Below, piece by piece: positions 19,838 to 28,141 of a stretch of 28,141 bases of DNA. A program made the position numbers and the translations under genes. The number at the start of each line of letters is the position of its first letter. Position 1 is the stretch's first letter. Below the pieces are notes generated by a model that worked only from the letters and a program-made list of their open reading frames with translations, did no database searches and was not told the DNA's origin. The stretch comes from Schoenoplectus triqueter (taxonomy: Eukaryota > Streptophyta > Magnoliopsida > Poales > Cyperaceae). The stretch covers positions 1 through 28,141 of the forward strand of contig CAXKVV010001414.1 of NCBI GenBank assembly GCA_964058805.1. Reading direction: 5' to 3'.

Positions 19838-19957
19838 GAGAAATGTGATTATTGCAAGAAGGCCGGGCATAATAGAGATCGGTGCTGGGTTCATTACCCT
19901 CAATTGAGAGGAATAAACGGGAAGGAAAAATGGCACAATTTCTTTTTTGGTGATTAA
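19838..19957 (+). pseudogene. retrotransposon gag zinc-knuckle fragment
   Basis: One frame reads EKCDYCKKAGHNRDRCWVHY. That is a complete CX2CX4HX4C zinc knuckle followed by Trp, the signature of nucleocapsid domains in plant copia-type gag. About 39 codons remain open, bounded by a TGA at about 19835-19837 and a TAA at 19955-19957. Nothing recognisable of protease, integrase or reverse transcriptase follows before the hAT at 20304, so this is a relic. In the intact protein the knuckle binds the element's RNA. Confidence 0.72.
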
Positions 19958-20003
19958 AAAAACGGGGGAACTGATACAAGTATTTTTGAAAATTTACAGT
20001 AAT

Positions 20004-20303
20004 AGTCCGGACAGAATTTGAAATTTAGTCTTAGTAGCTAGAATCGAATTTGAAACTCTAGTCTCAATTTTTTTTACATTTTTTATTTTAATTAATTATT
20101 TATTATTTTTAATAGTTTACTTAGTTATTTTATTATATTTAATTATTAGAACTTATTAAATAATAAACAAACAAATAAAAAGAAAAAAAAGGTTTATTTG
20201 GTTTATTTTTTTAATATTTTATTATTATTTTATTATTTGTAATATTTTTAAGTGGAATTTGATTTTCCATCCATTTTGCATTAATTTTGAACTGTATTAT
20301 CAG
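20004..20303. other. AT-rich spacer ending in the hAT target site
   Basis: Very AT-rich with long T and A runs; no gene seen. The last eight bases, ATTATCAG (20296-20303), are the left copy of the hAT TSD. Confidence 0.6.
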
Positions 20304-20589
20304 CAGGGGCGGATGCAGGATTTTAATTAGGGAGGGTCATTAGTCGGATTGTAATAGTTTAGGGAAAATTAGTTTGATGCCATCACAAAAGTTCAAAATT
20401 ATCAAAATGCCACATCAAAATTATTTTTTAGTTTAATGCCACCATAAAATTTATTTATTTAGTTAAATGCCATTTATACTATCTAAATTCACAACTATAC
20501 AGTATAAATACTAAAAATTATAATTGTTGGTGAAAATGTATCTCCCTCATCACATTGAATCCTGTAAATTGATTTTACTCATTAGAAAT

Positions 20590-21060
20590 TGATACCAGCT
20601 CCATTCGCTGCTAGCCTTCTCCACCCTCCTCTACTCCGAACTCCTCTATCTCATCCGATATCTCCTCTCAGCGAGCTCTCCTTTCCTCTCCGTCAATCTC
20701 TCTTCTCTACCAAATGAATATTTTGTGGACTCCCGGTAGGTAAGCTTTATACTCTTGAGTCCTCTGTTCACTCTGATTATTTGAGAGAACGATCACTTTC
20801 ATAATTTCTCATTATTGATATGCTAACGCGATAAGGGAAACTTGTTAATTTGTTTGTTTTGTACTTTAGATGCTTCAAAGGGGATCAATGGAACTCGTCC
20901 GACAATGTGTTATTCAATGAAATATAATCATGATAAATGTTGGTATTACTACTAGTGCAGATGTACTCATTTTTAATTGAAATATATTTTTCCCACTCAA
21001 TTTTATTTGCTTTTTTGTTGCTTGCAGGGACATTAAACCTATTTATGGTGAAAATGTCTA
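20590..21060 (+). other. possible captured gene fragment inside the MULE
   Basis: The MULE interior has a CT-rich leader-like stretch (20610-20710), an ATG at 20714 reading MNILWTPGR, a donor-like TAG/GTAAGC at 20740 and an acceptor-like TTGCTTGCAG ending at 21027. This is the layout of a captured 5' exon and intron, as in Pack-MULEs. I do not recognise the source gene, and the open reading is short. Confidence 0.3.
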
Positions 21061-21091
21061 CTTAAACATATCGAATAAGGCTTGAATTTCA

Positions 21092-21135
21092 ATAGAGGGG
21101 CACTAGCATAGAGGGGCACTAGCATAGAGGGGGAT
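21092..21135. repeat. 16-bp tandem repeat inside the MULE
   Basis: ATAGAGGGGCACTAGC occurs at 21092-21107 and 21108-21123, with a partial third unit ATAGAGGGGGATA after it. The perfect copies suggest recent slippage. Confidence 0.9.
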
Positions 21136-21696
21136 AACATTAATGCAAGATAAATTTCTCATCCAGAAGAGACTGCAGGAGAGGGTATAACACCATAATC
21201 TATATTGTTTCAGATTTTATAGCAAGACACTCTAATTAGCAAAAGAGTATGCCAGAGGAGAATGGAATGTGGAAGAAGAAAGGAACGACAATGGAGAAGG
21301 GAAGAGACTCAGATCACATAAAAGAATGGGCGTTGTAAATTTAATTTAAGCACTTAAACAGAAATCCAAAAGATTATATATAAATATAAGATTTTTTAAT
21401 TAAAATACTATAACAAATGTATTGTGTGGCAATTGACTAAATAAATAGATTTTATGGTGGTATCAAACTAAAGAATAATTTTAAAGTGGCATTTTACTAA
21501 TTTTAAATTTTTAATGTGGCATGAAACTAATTCCCCCAATAGTTTATCGGGTTTAAATCCGTTAACTAATCGGATACTAAATAAAATAATAATAATTCAA
21601 CATTTAACATATATTCTTACTGAATTAAAAATTCTAAAAATAACATCCTTTGACATATTAAAAATAACAAAAAATAAAACTCAAACTACTAGATAA

Positions 21697-24051
21697 CTAA
21701 GTCAATAAAGAAAGTTTTCCTCTACGTGATTTCATATTTTGGAACCTTTGCATAATCCTTTCATTATCCACGGTATTGAATATTTTTTTTTCAATGAAAG
21801 TAATCAAACAATCATTCATCCATTTATCACCCATGCTACTTCTTATGTTGGTTTTCACCAAATTCATTGTCGAAAATACTCGTTCAACACTAGCAGTTGC
21901 TACCGGCAATAACAAGGCTAATTTTATCAACTTCTAAACCAAGATATAAACATTATGCCTATTTGTTTCCACTAATTTTTGAGAAAGTTCAACCAAGTTG
22001 TTTATCTCTAAAAAGTCTCTATTATCTTGTACATCCATAATATAATTCTCTAATTTACTTGCAAGGATAGGAAGCTCGAATTGATTGAAATCAGAGGGAT
22101 AAAGTTGAGCCAATTGAAGCAACCTATCTTTGTTAAAAGATGAAAAAGAGTTCTTCGGATCCAAACATGATACACAAATGATAAGTTCAGTATTTATTTC
22201 CGTGAATCTGTTATTAAGCTCTTGCAATTGCATATCAATAACCGTATAAAATAGATTAACACGATAATAATGCAAATTAGCTATGCTTGTTTGATTTCGT
22301 GGGTTATCGATATATAAATCATCCATATTTAGAACTTGAATATTGTGTATCTCACAAAATTCACACACTTCTTGGAGCAATTCTTCCCAACCACTATCCC
22401 TTAATTTTTGCAACCTAATTTTAGCATTTTTCACCAAACGCATAGCATTCACTATATCTTGATCTTTTTTTTTTTTGCAAAGTTTGTGATAAATCATGTG
22501 TGATGAGTAATGATCTTCTCATGAGATGCAATAAAAATACAAACTCAAACTTTTGCATAGCTCTTTGAAGTCCATGTGCCTGTGCTCTTTGCAATTTCTT
22601 TGACCCTTCTTTTTTTATTTCCTCAAGTACATCTAATGTGGCTGAAAATAGTATAATCATACTATTTAAGGTGGCTAAATGAGAACTCCATCGAGTAGGA
22701 CTGGCACGTGCAAGACTTGTTTCTTGGTTCAAACCTCTTCCAATTGTAATTTTCCCACTTGAAATAGCATTCACAACTTCCACTCTCCGATTCTCACGTA
22801 ATTGATCACATCTTTTACAAGATCCACCAGTAACATTGAGAATAGTATCAACCATTTGAAAAAATAAACAAACCTCGTTATGGTCACTAGCTACCACAAT
22901 AAGAGTTAGTTGCAATTGATGAGCAAAGCAATGCACATAGTGTGCTGAATTATTCTCATTCATAATTAATGCTTTAAGACCATTGAACTTCCCGCTCATG
23001 TTACTAGCTCCGTCGTAACCTTGACCACGTAATCTAGACAAAGTTAGACCATGCTTTCCAAATAAATCATCAAGTGCCATCTTCAAAGTTATTGTCGTAG
23101 TTTCAAAAACATGAATGATACCTAAAAATCGCTCGACAATACAACCTCGTTTGTTCACATACCGAATCACAACAGCTATTTGCTCTTTGGTTGAGGCATC
23201 TCTTGCCTCATCAACCATTACAGAAAATAATTCATCACCAAGCTCTGTCAATATCACTTGAATTGTCTCTTCTACACAAGCGTTCACAATATCCTTTTGA
23301 ATTTCTGGTGCAACTAATTTTAGATTTTGAGGAGCATTGTCAAGAATAACCCCATCTACTTTTTTATTATGATCTCCTAAAAATCTCATTAGCTCAAGAA
23401 AAAGTCCTTTATCATCAGAGCTTTCGGACTCATCATGTCCGCGAAATGGCAGACCTTGCCTCAATAAAAATCGAATTGTATCTAAAGTTGCATTTAATTG
23501 TATGCGATACTCCATCCCTTGTCTAACACTTTGCCTCTCTACCACGGCTTGAAGGCTCTGTCTTTGATTCATCAAAGAAGTACATTTTTTTCCACTTCAT
23601 TATGCCGTGAATTCGAAGCACCAACATGTTCCTCAAAGGAGGGTTTAGCCTTTTTCCAATTTCGAAAACCCTCTCCTACGAAGTTGGTCCTTCCACCCGA
23701 TCCAAGATTCTCCGATCTAAATAGATAACAAGGAAGATAGAATACCGCATCCTTACTTATACTATATTCCAACCAAGTTTTATACTTATCAAACCAAGCG
23801 ATATTAAACCTTCTCATTGCACCACTAAAATCATTTTGGAGAAAATCACAGTTGTAAGGTTGACATGGACCATTTGTTAGATAATATCGACGTATACAAT
23901 CACGCTCATTCGGATTATAATGAGATATAGGTGGCCTTAAAGTAGGATCGGAAGGAGGATCTTGTTCGACACTATTAACCTCATTAGAAGGATTAGAACT
24001 TGAAGATGAGTTAACATGAGGTTTTAGTGCCTTCTTAAAAAATCATTGCAT
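21697..24051 (-). pseudogene. hAT transposase (TTF zinc finger, DUF4371, hAT dimerisation), broken
   Basis: Read as one gene this spans about 785 codons, normal for plant TTF-type/ZMYM1-like hAT transposases, which cut and paste their element by DDE chemistry. Order: acidic, Ser/Pro-rich N-terminus (24036-23900); TTF-type zinc finger with GPCQP, RRFNIAWF and FVGEGFRNW (about 23880-23640); DUF4371/RNase H-like core (23575-22480) with VMVDEARD, GYDGASNMSG and HCFAHQLQL, holding the probable first two catalytic Asp; C-terminal dimerisation motif LPVATASVERVFS (about 21910-21870), holding the probable catalytic Glu. Lesions: TGA at 24043-24045, two codons after the likely ATG (24049-24051); a frameshift at A7 (23585-23591); a frameshift at A12 (22465-22476); and TAG at 21934-21936 where relatives usually have Tyr. 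FYLPC also lacks a usual zinc-finger Cys. It cannot make full-length protein as read; sequencing error could explain the homopolymer shifts only. Confidence 0.93.
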
Positions 24052-24429
24052 TTTGAGCTCCCTATTTTTAGAAAGAAACAGAAACATAAATTATATAATT
24101 CCTTTCTTACTTTGATAAAAGAGAATCAAGCAATTCCAATTTATTGCACCAAACAGAGAAGATTGGTCATGCTTCACAATATTGTTTTAGTAATTGACTC
24201 ATATATAATTTGTAATTTACTGCTCCAAACAGAACTCAATTTTGATATTACAAATTTGTAACTGAAACAAGCATTGGTCAATGCACGATAAATTATAATT
24301 GCTTGATTCTCAATTTCCATCTACTTCTAATCCCAATTCCCAATTAATTATGCATAATCTCAATTTCTAGTAATTATAATTAAGCAATCAAGCACATGTT
24401 GTCTGCTAATACCAGAAATTACCATGTTC
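24052..24429. other. hAT 5' region upstream of the transposase start
   Basis: AT-rich sequence between the transposase start and the GC-rich end of the element. It has repeated CCAAACAGA motifs (24149 and 24225) and inverted or repeated ATAATTGCTTGATT and GCAATCAAGCA segments (24294-24392). It probably contains the transposase promoter, leader or an intron; I cannot place the transcription start. Confidence 0.45.
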
Positions 24430-24840
24430 CGCGTCGGTTGTGAGCTATTGTCTGCTGAGCTGAGTAGAGCTCTGAGACTGAGTCACTGAGAATTCGCCGC
24501 CTGCCTCGCCAGTGAGACCAGAGAGCGAGAGAGAGAGAGAGTCGCGCCCGTGTGACCGTGTCGCCACCTGTAAGAGAGGCAGAGAGCGAGCTGCGTCACC
24601 GCCTGTCACCTGTGTCACTGCCCTAACCAGTGGAGCAAGTCGCGCGAGTAAGAGAGGAGCGAGTGCGAGTGCAAGCCGGCCTTTTGCGTGTGTGCGCGAT
24701 AGCGAGAGGAGCCAGTGGGCCTTTGTGTTTTTTTTTCAAAGAGAGGAGCGATGCGCCGTGCGCGAATAAGAGAGCCAGAAAGGAGAGCGATGCAGTCCAG
24801 TGTCGCCAGGCGCCAGCTCAAAGAAAGCCCATTTACGTAA
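24430..24840. other. GC- and CpG-rich block in the hAT right arm
   Basis: About 400 bp rich in CGCC, GCGAG and GCGCG, with a short (GA)n run at about 24530-24541, contrasting with the AT-rich surroundings. Read on the minus strand it is CT-rich, like a transposase 5' leader or promoter. Open frames on both strands are low-complexity Arg/Ser/Ala and not gene-like. Confidence 0.55.
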
Positions 24841-25050
24841 TTTATAGCACAGATCAGTCAGGGGGGTCAAATAATTATTCCAGGGGGGGGTCAAATTTTA
24901 TTTTATAAGTCTAATAACATTATTTTTAAATTTTCAGGGCGGGTCAGCTGACCCCCCTGATATACAGTAAATCCGCCCCTGATTATCAGCATGACAACAG
25001 AAAGCGAAAAGATAGTAGGAAACTTATTAGAGAACTATTACAGGGTCCTC

Positions 25051-25294
25051 TATGTTTGGATCGTGCATGTTATTTCGAATGGAAAAAAAATATTATTTTG
25101 ATTGTACGTTCAGAATAACAAATATTCTAAATGATTGAAATAAGAGAATAATTATTATTATAATCGTCTTATGAGAATAACAAAATAGTAGTTATTCTAA
25201 CCGTTCAGAATAACAAATTTATTTTGGATGATAAATTACTATTCTAATTTTAAGAACAAAATAATTTTCCCTACTATTTTGGCATCCAAACATA
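25051..25294. mobile_element. possible 244-bp MITE
   Basis: TATGTTTGGAT (25051-25061) and ATCCAAACATA (25284-25294) are exact inverted ends. The interior repeats GTTCAGAATAACAAAT (about 25107 and 25203). No TSD found. The TTTGGAT end resembles that of the element at 1423, but the interiors differ. Confidence 0.5.
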
Positions 25295-26351
25295 TTCATA
25301 TATATGAATTCTCTTTTTTCTTTTTTGAGAACTTGATGGAAGCTGTCAAGGAAGCGCAAACAATATCGAATACCTCTCTGATGGATTATCGCCACCACAA
25401 ATGCATCACCTGAGGCATAATAATTGGACAACTTTCTAACTGCAAGAAGATTCTGGAGCGTCGCTGGAGTTGCTTAAGCAAAAATGTGTCTCAGTTCACA
25501 ATACAGCAAATCTCCCTACTGGCATCTCCCTCTTCTTAAGCTCGTTGGTAGCTTCACTGTTCTCTCTCCACAATTCTCGCAATTCAATACAGCCCCTTCT
25601 AATTCTCAATTTTCTTAGTAGCCTAAAGTCAATTCTAATATTCGTAACCAGTATACAGACCTCAGAAGAAAATTTGATAATTCATAGACTAATCTCAATT
25701 CACCTCTTCAAAACAAACCTAGGTAGATTCAGAACCTTGATGTAATCCAATAGTTATTGTTCATTTCGGTTAGAATATGGTCCAAATTATTTTGTGGCCC
25801 ATTGGACTTATATTTTTATTTATATATATTTTATAATAGATTAAAGAAGGAGAAGATTGAGAGAATATAATCATTTTGAGAAACTTGATCTGCTACATCT
25901 TGCTTTTTCTAACAGAAATTCTAGATCCATCGGGGAGGCTGTGTGGCGGTCTCCTCCAACTCCCGTCTCGCCAATTCATACTATAATAAACGCGATCCTA
26001 CTTGAGCGCAAGATTGTCTTCTTTATGATGCTTATTGTCCTGTATTTGAAAATCTTGATCTTTTCATTTCTTCCTTTTGTGATATGTATCTGCATTAAAA
26101 AAAGAAATAATTCAAGTTAACTAACGAATCTCCAACTAATATCCAGTCTTCTGGCTAAAGGATTGAAACTTTGAATTTCATTTGTATTTGCTTCATGAAA
26201 GTTTCAAACTTTTCTTCAGCATTAAATAATATTAGTTTTTTTTCTTGTACTTGAGTCATATTTGATGTGCCATGCACCGTTAAGATCTTCGAAGTCAATA
26301 TATGCATACCTAGACTTCTTTCATAATAAATCAGTGTCTTAAATCATGGAC
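25295..26351. other. spacer, no gene recognised
   Basis: Several modest open frames exist: 25219-25431 minus, which reads SNYYASGDAFVVAIIHQRG, and 25470-25745 and 25857-26120 plus. None shows a domain I recognise. Base composition is less extreme than the flanks, so a degraded gene is possible but unsupported. Confidence 0.35.
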
Positions 26352-26397
26352 CTGATCCATCAGCCGAGTACAGCTGGTACTGGCTGAGATGGATCAG
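26352..26397. repeat. 46-bp near-palindrome (hairpin)
   Basis: A perfect 10-bp outer stem CTGATCCATC/GATGGATCAG continues through AGCC/GGCT and GTAC/GTAC, separated by 2-nt mismatches, to a small AGCTG loop. Confidence 0.88.
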
Positions 26398-26738
26398 TGA
26401 ATGGATTAAGCACTTTAATTTTCACAAGTTTTCAAATAAATAAATTCCTTTGTAAATATATTAATGTTGTACATAGTTTTTTTTTTCTTTCTCAATTTGG
26501 GATCTGATTCTGATCATGTTCACAGCTGATTTGTATATAACGCTAAATTTCTTTTAAGTTTCATTTTAGAGCTGCATTCTATTTACTCAATAATCATTGT
26601 CAAATCTTTTTTTCAGTATTAGTTTGTTCACTGTTTCAACTGAATCTTGCATCTGTTGCAATTTGTTTCCTTCTATTGATTTTCTTTATTTTCTTTTAAT
26701 CAAAACTCACAATAAAGGGCTGACACAGCTGGTGTAGG

Positions 26739-26774
26739 CCATCCATACTTGAGTACAACTAGTGTTGAGATGGA
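26739..26774. repeat. second, diverged copy of the 26352 hairpin
   Basis: CCATCCATACTTGAGTACAA then CTAGTGTTGAGATGGA keeps the order of the first hairpin (CCATC, GAGTACA, CTGGT-like centre, GAGATGGA) with a weaker stem. The two are about 390 bp apart in the same orientation. Confidence 0.45.
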
Positions 26775-27528
26775 AATACAAATCAATTGAACTAATAAAC
26801 TATTTCATATACAGATGTGTATAATTAACACCGTTTTGATCTTATAATGCATCATGGTACAATTGGTACAAGGACTCAAATGCAAAGTAACTCCTCAAGG
26901 TAGGTTATGATGCTGAATAAAACATAACATGGGTATAAGTGAACATATTTGAATTCTGAAATAATAAAAAAATAAAATAAAACCACAAAACTGGATAGCT
27001 GCAGTTGGCATCATTCACATCTTCCCTCTGTTACAGCTGCTACAGAGAATCAAAGACGTATCAACCCTATCCAGGGGTCATGCTGTCAAAATTGCAAAGA
27101 AAGTGCGTATATCTAGTTTTTGAGGGACTAAAAAAATAAACCTCAATACCAGCGGTGTTAAGTATAATATGTGATACTACAATAAATAAAACACATTGGA
27201 GTCACATTTGCAATAAAAACAATACTGGTAATAAAAAAACAGTGAAAAAACCCTAAAATTTATTAGAAAAATGAAAAATATGTAAATCCTTATCCAAAAT
27301 GTCTCAAACTTATATAACATCGAGAAAACATAAAAATACACATATTTGCAAAGCTGTACATTTTTTGTAATTTCTAGATTTTTCTGTGAATATTTCAATC
27401 TGAGCTTTTGAAAATTCAATAATTTTCCTTTTAATTTCGAATTTTCTGATAATTTTTCAGTGAGTAATTAAAACAGCCCCAAAACAAAGGCAAAAATAGA
27501 GGGGACTGGGGGAACCGGAGCACTCCAA
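26775..27528. other. AT-rich spacer, no gene recognised
   Basis: Contains an 8-bp inverted pair CTGGATAG (26992) and CTATCCAG (about 27068) and the motif TGGTACAATTGGTACA at about 26856. The 80-codon minus-strand frame at 27177-27419 is Phe/Tyr-rich, as expected of AT-rich DNA. Confidence 0.4.
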
Positions 27529-27597
27529 ATCTCACGGAAGTTATATATAAGAGTTAAAATTTATTATATATTTTTATTTCGTGAGATATTTTAACTC
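27529..27597. repeat. two interleaved inverted repeats
   Basis: ATCTCACG (27529-27536) pairs with CGTGAGAT (27580-27587). GAGTTAAAAT (27551-27560) pairs with ATTTTAACTC (27588-27597). The arms interleave, so the two hairpins cannot both form as simple nested stems. Confidence 0.8.
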
Positions 27598-28141
27598 CCT
27601 AATTTATCAATTTTAATTTGATAATCTGCATTTTGACCCCCCATATAAAATTCTGATTTCACACTGCCCCAAACTTAATTAAAACAGTCTCAAATGAAAC
27701 ACTTATAGAAAGGAAAGTTATCCCAAATAATCCCTTTAATATATCTGTGAATTTGTTTGAACTCTTTCTTCATCATTTTTGCATAAAATCCCAAAAATTC
27801 CTTATGTTTATATTTTTACCCCTAGTTGTTTCAAAGAACTAAAAAAGTGTACAAATCTAAGAATGTAATACCCATATTTTATTTTATACTCTTTTTCATC
27901 ATTAGAAATAAAGTCTAACTATAAATTTTGTGATAAAAATATAAATATTTGTGTGTCCTCCCTAATTATTCTTAATTTTTAATTAATTATATATTTTAGT
28001 CAAAGTTACTCAAAACTTAATCAAACAACATTAAATAATCAAGTTTTAGAAAAAAATGTTCTAAATAATTTCGTTTAGTTTATTGTCATTTTGTCTCAGT
28101 ATGTTCTTTAAGAAATTTTGCACAAAAAACCAAAACATTTT
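27598..28141. other. AT-rich spacer to window end
   Basis: Nothing recognisable: no long frame, repeat pair or terminal signature. Confidence 0.5.

Larger units (their letters stand above)
20362..21537. mobile_element. 1,176-bp non-autonomous MULE nested in the hAT
   Basis: TIRs of about 111 bp (20362-20472 and 21427-21537) are roughly 83% identical. They begin GGGAAAATTAGTTTGATGCC and, in complement, GGGGGAATTAGTTTCATGCC. The exact 9-bp direct repeat AATAGTTTA flanks them (20353-20361 and 21538-21546), the TSD length typical of Mutator-like elements. No transposase is present. It lies wholly inside the hAT, so it inserted after the hAT sequence existed. Confidence 0.93.
20304..24981 (-). 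mobile_element. full-length 4,678-bp hAT transposon, perfect TSD
   Basis: The left terminus CAGGGGCGGATGCAGGATTT and the complement of the right terminus, CAGGGGCGGATTTACTGT, share an 11-bp perfect TIR. The exact 8-bp direct repeat ATTATCAG lies on both sides (20296-20303 and 24982-24989). Subterminal GGGGGGTCAA motifs recur near the right end (24861-24895) and in inverted form at 24950-24959. The transposase is on the minus strand and broken. Without the nested MULE and its extra TSD copy the element is about 3.5 kb, a normal size for an autonomous member. Confidence 0.95.

Noticed and set aside
23498..23728. Plus-strand frame opposite the transposase
   Set aside because: Shadow of the minus-strand transposase, whose motifs are clear.
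24512..24908. Overlapping Arg/Ala/Ser-rich frames in the GC-rich block
   Set aside because: Low complexity, open on both strands, no domain. Better explained as the transposase leader or promoter region.
25219..25431. Possible gene on the minus strand (SNYYASGDAF...)
   Set aside because: Partly inside a possible MITE, no recognisable domain, and competing open frames. Left as unassigned spacer.

Overview
The window looks like nuclear DNA of a flowering plant, probably a dicot. It is very AT-rich. Its one complete gene is a dirigent protein of the plant phenylpropanoid pathway, with a GT-AG intron, a plant-type TATA box and an AATAAA signal. Most of the rest is plant transposable elements, many with target-site duplications (TSDs) still readable. 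There are no bacterial-style operons, rRNA, tRNA or CRISPR features.

Layout. 1-2640: AT-rich spacer with a 122-bp tandem duplication (224-467), an older 250-bp-period repeat and a 425-bp MITE with perfect 19-bp ends (1423-1847). 2671-2771: an isolated GC-rich, coding-like patch. 2958-4512: LTR-like sequence with TGTCA/TGACA ends, abutting a truncated GGGTC-type MITE. 5063-5998: a small hAT-like MITE, a 46-bp direct repeat and a long-TIR foldback element. 7298-7756: a MULE-type foldback element with a 10-bp TSD and four strong palindromes, followed by a possible orphan gene 5' end (7775-8170). 8196-15141: several GGGTC/CCCGA-rich hAT-type MITEs in two families, one decayed short hAT derivative and one older 714-bp MITE. 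16758-17406: another 649-bp MITE with a perfect 8-bp TSD.

17644-18943: the dirigent gene. An AC element and a TATA box sit just upstream, and a two-exon CDS (17780-18017, 18492-18763) encodes a 169-residue secreted protein. The intron carries an (AG)15 microsatellite. 19253-19957: a copia-like remnant with a CCHC zinc knuckle.

20304-24981: a full-length 4,678-bp hAT transposon with matching TIRs and a perfect 8-bp TSD. It carries a decayed TTF-zinc-finger/DUF4371/hAT-dimerisation transposase on the minus strand, broken by two stops and two homopolymer frameshifts. Inside its 3' portion sits a 1,176-bp non-autonomous MULE (20362-21537) with 111-bp TIRs and a perfect 9-bp TSD. The MULE postdates this hAT copy. 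24990-28141: one possible small MITE, several hairpins and otherwise unrecognised spacer.

The genes do not form a pathway. The dirigent gene is the only likely working host gene, and its flanks have been built up by transposon insertion and local duplication. I saw no clearly new protein system. The most unusual structure is the palindrome-studded foldback element at 7298-7756.
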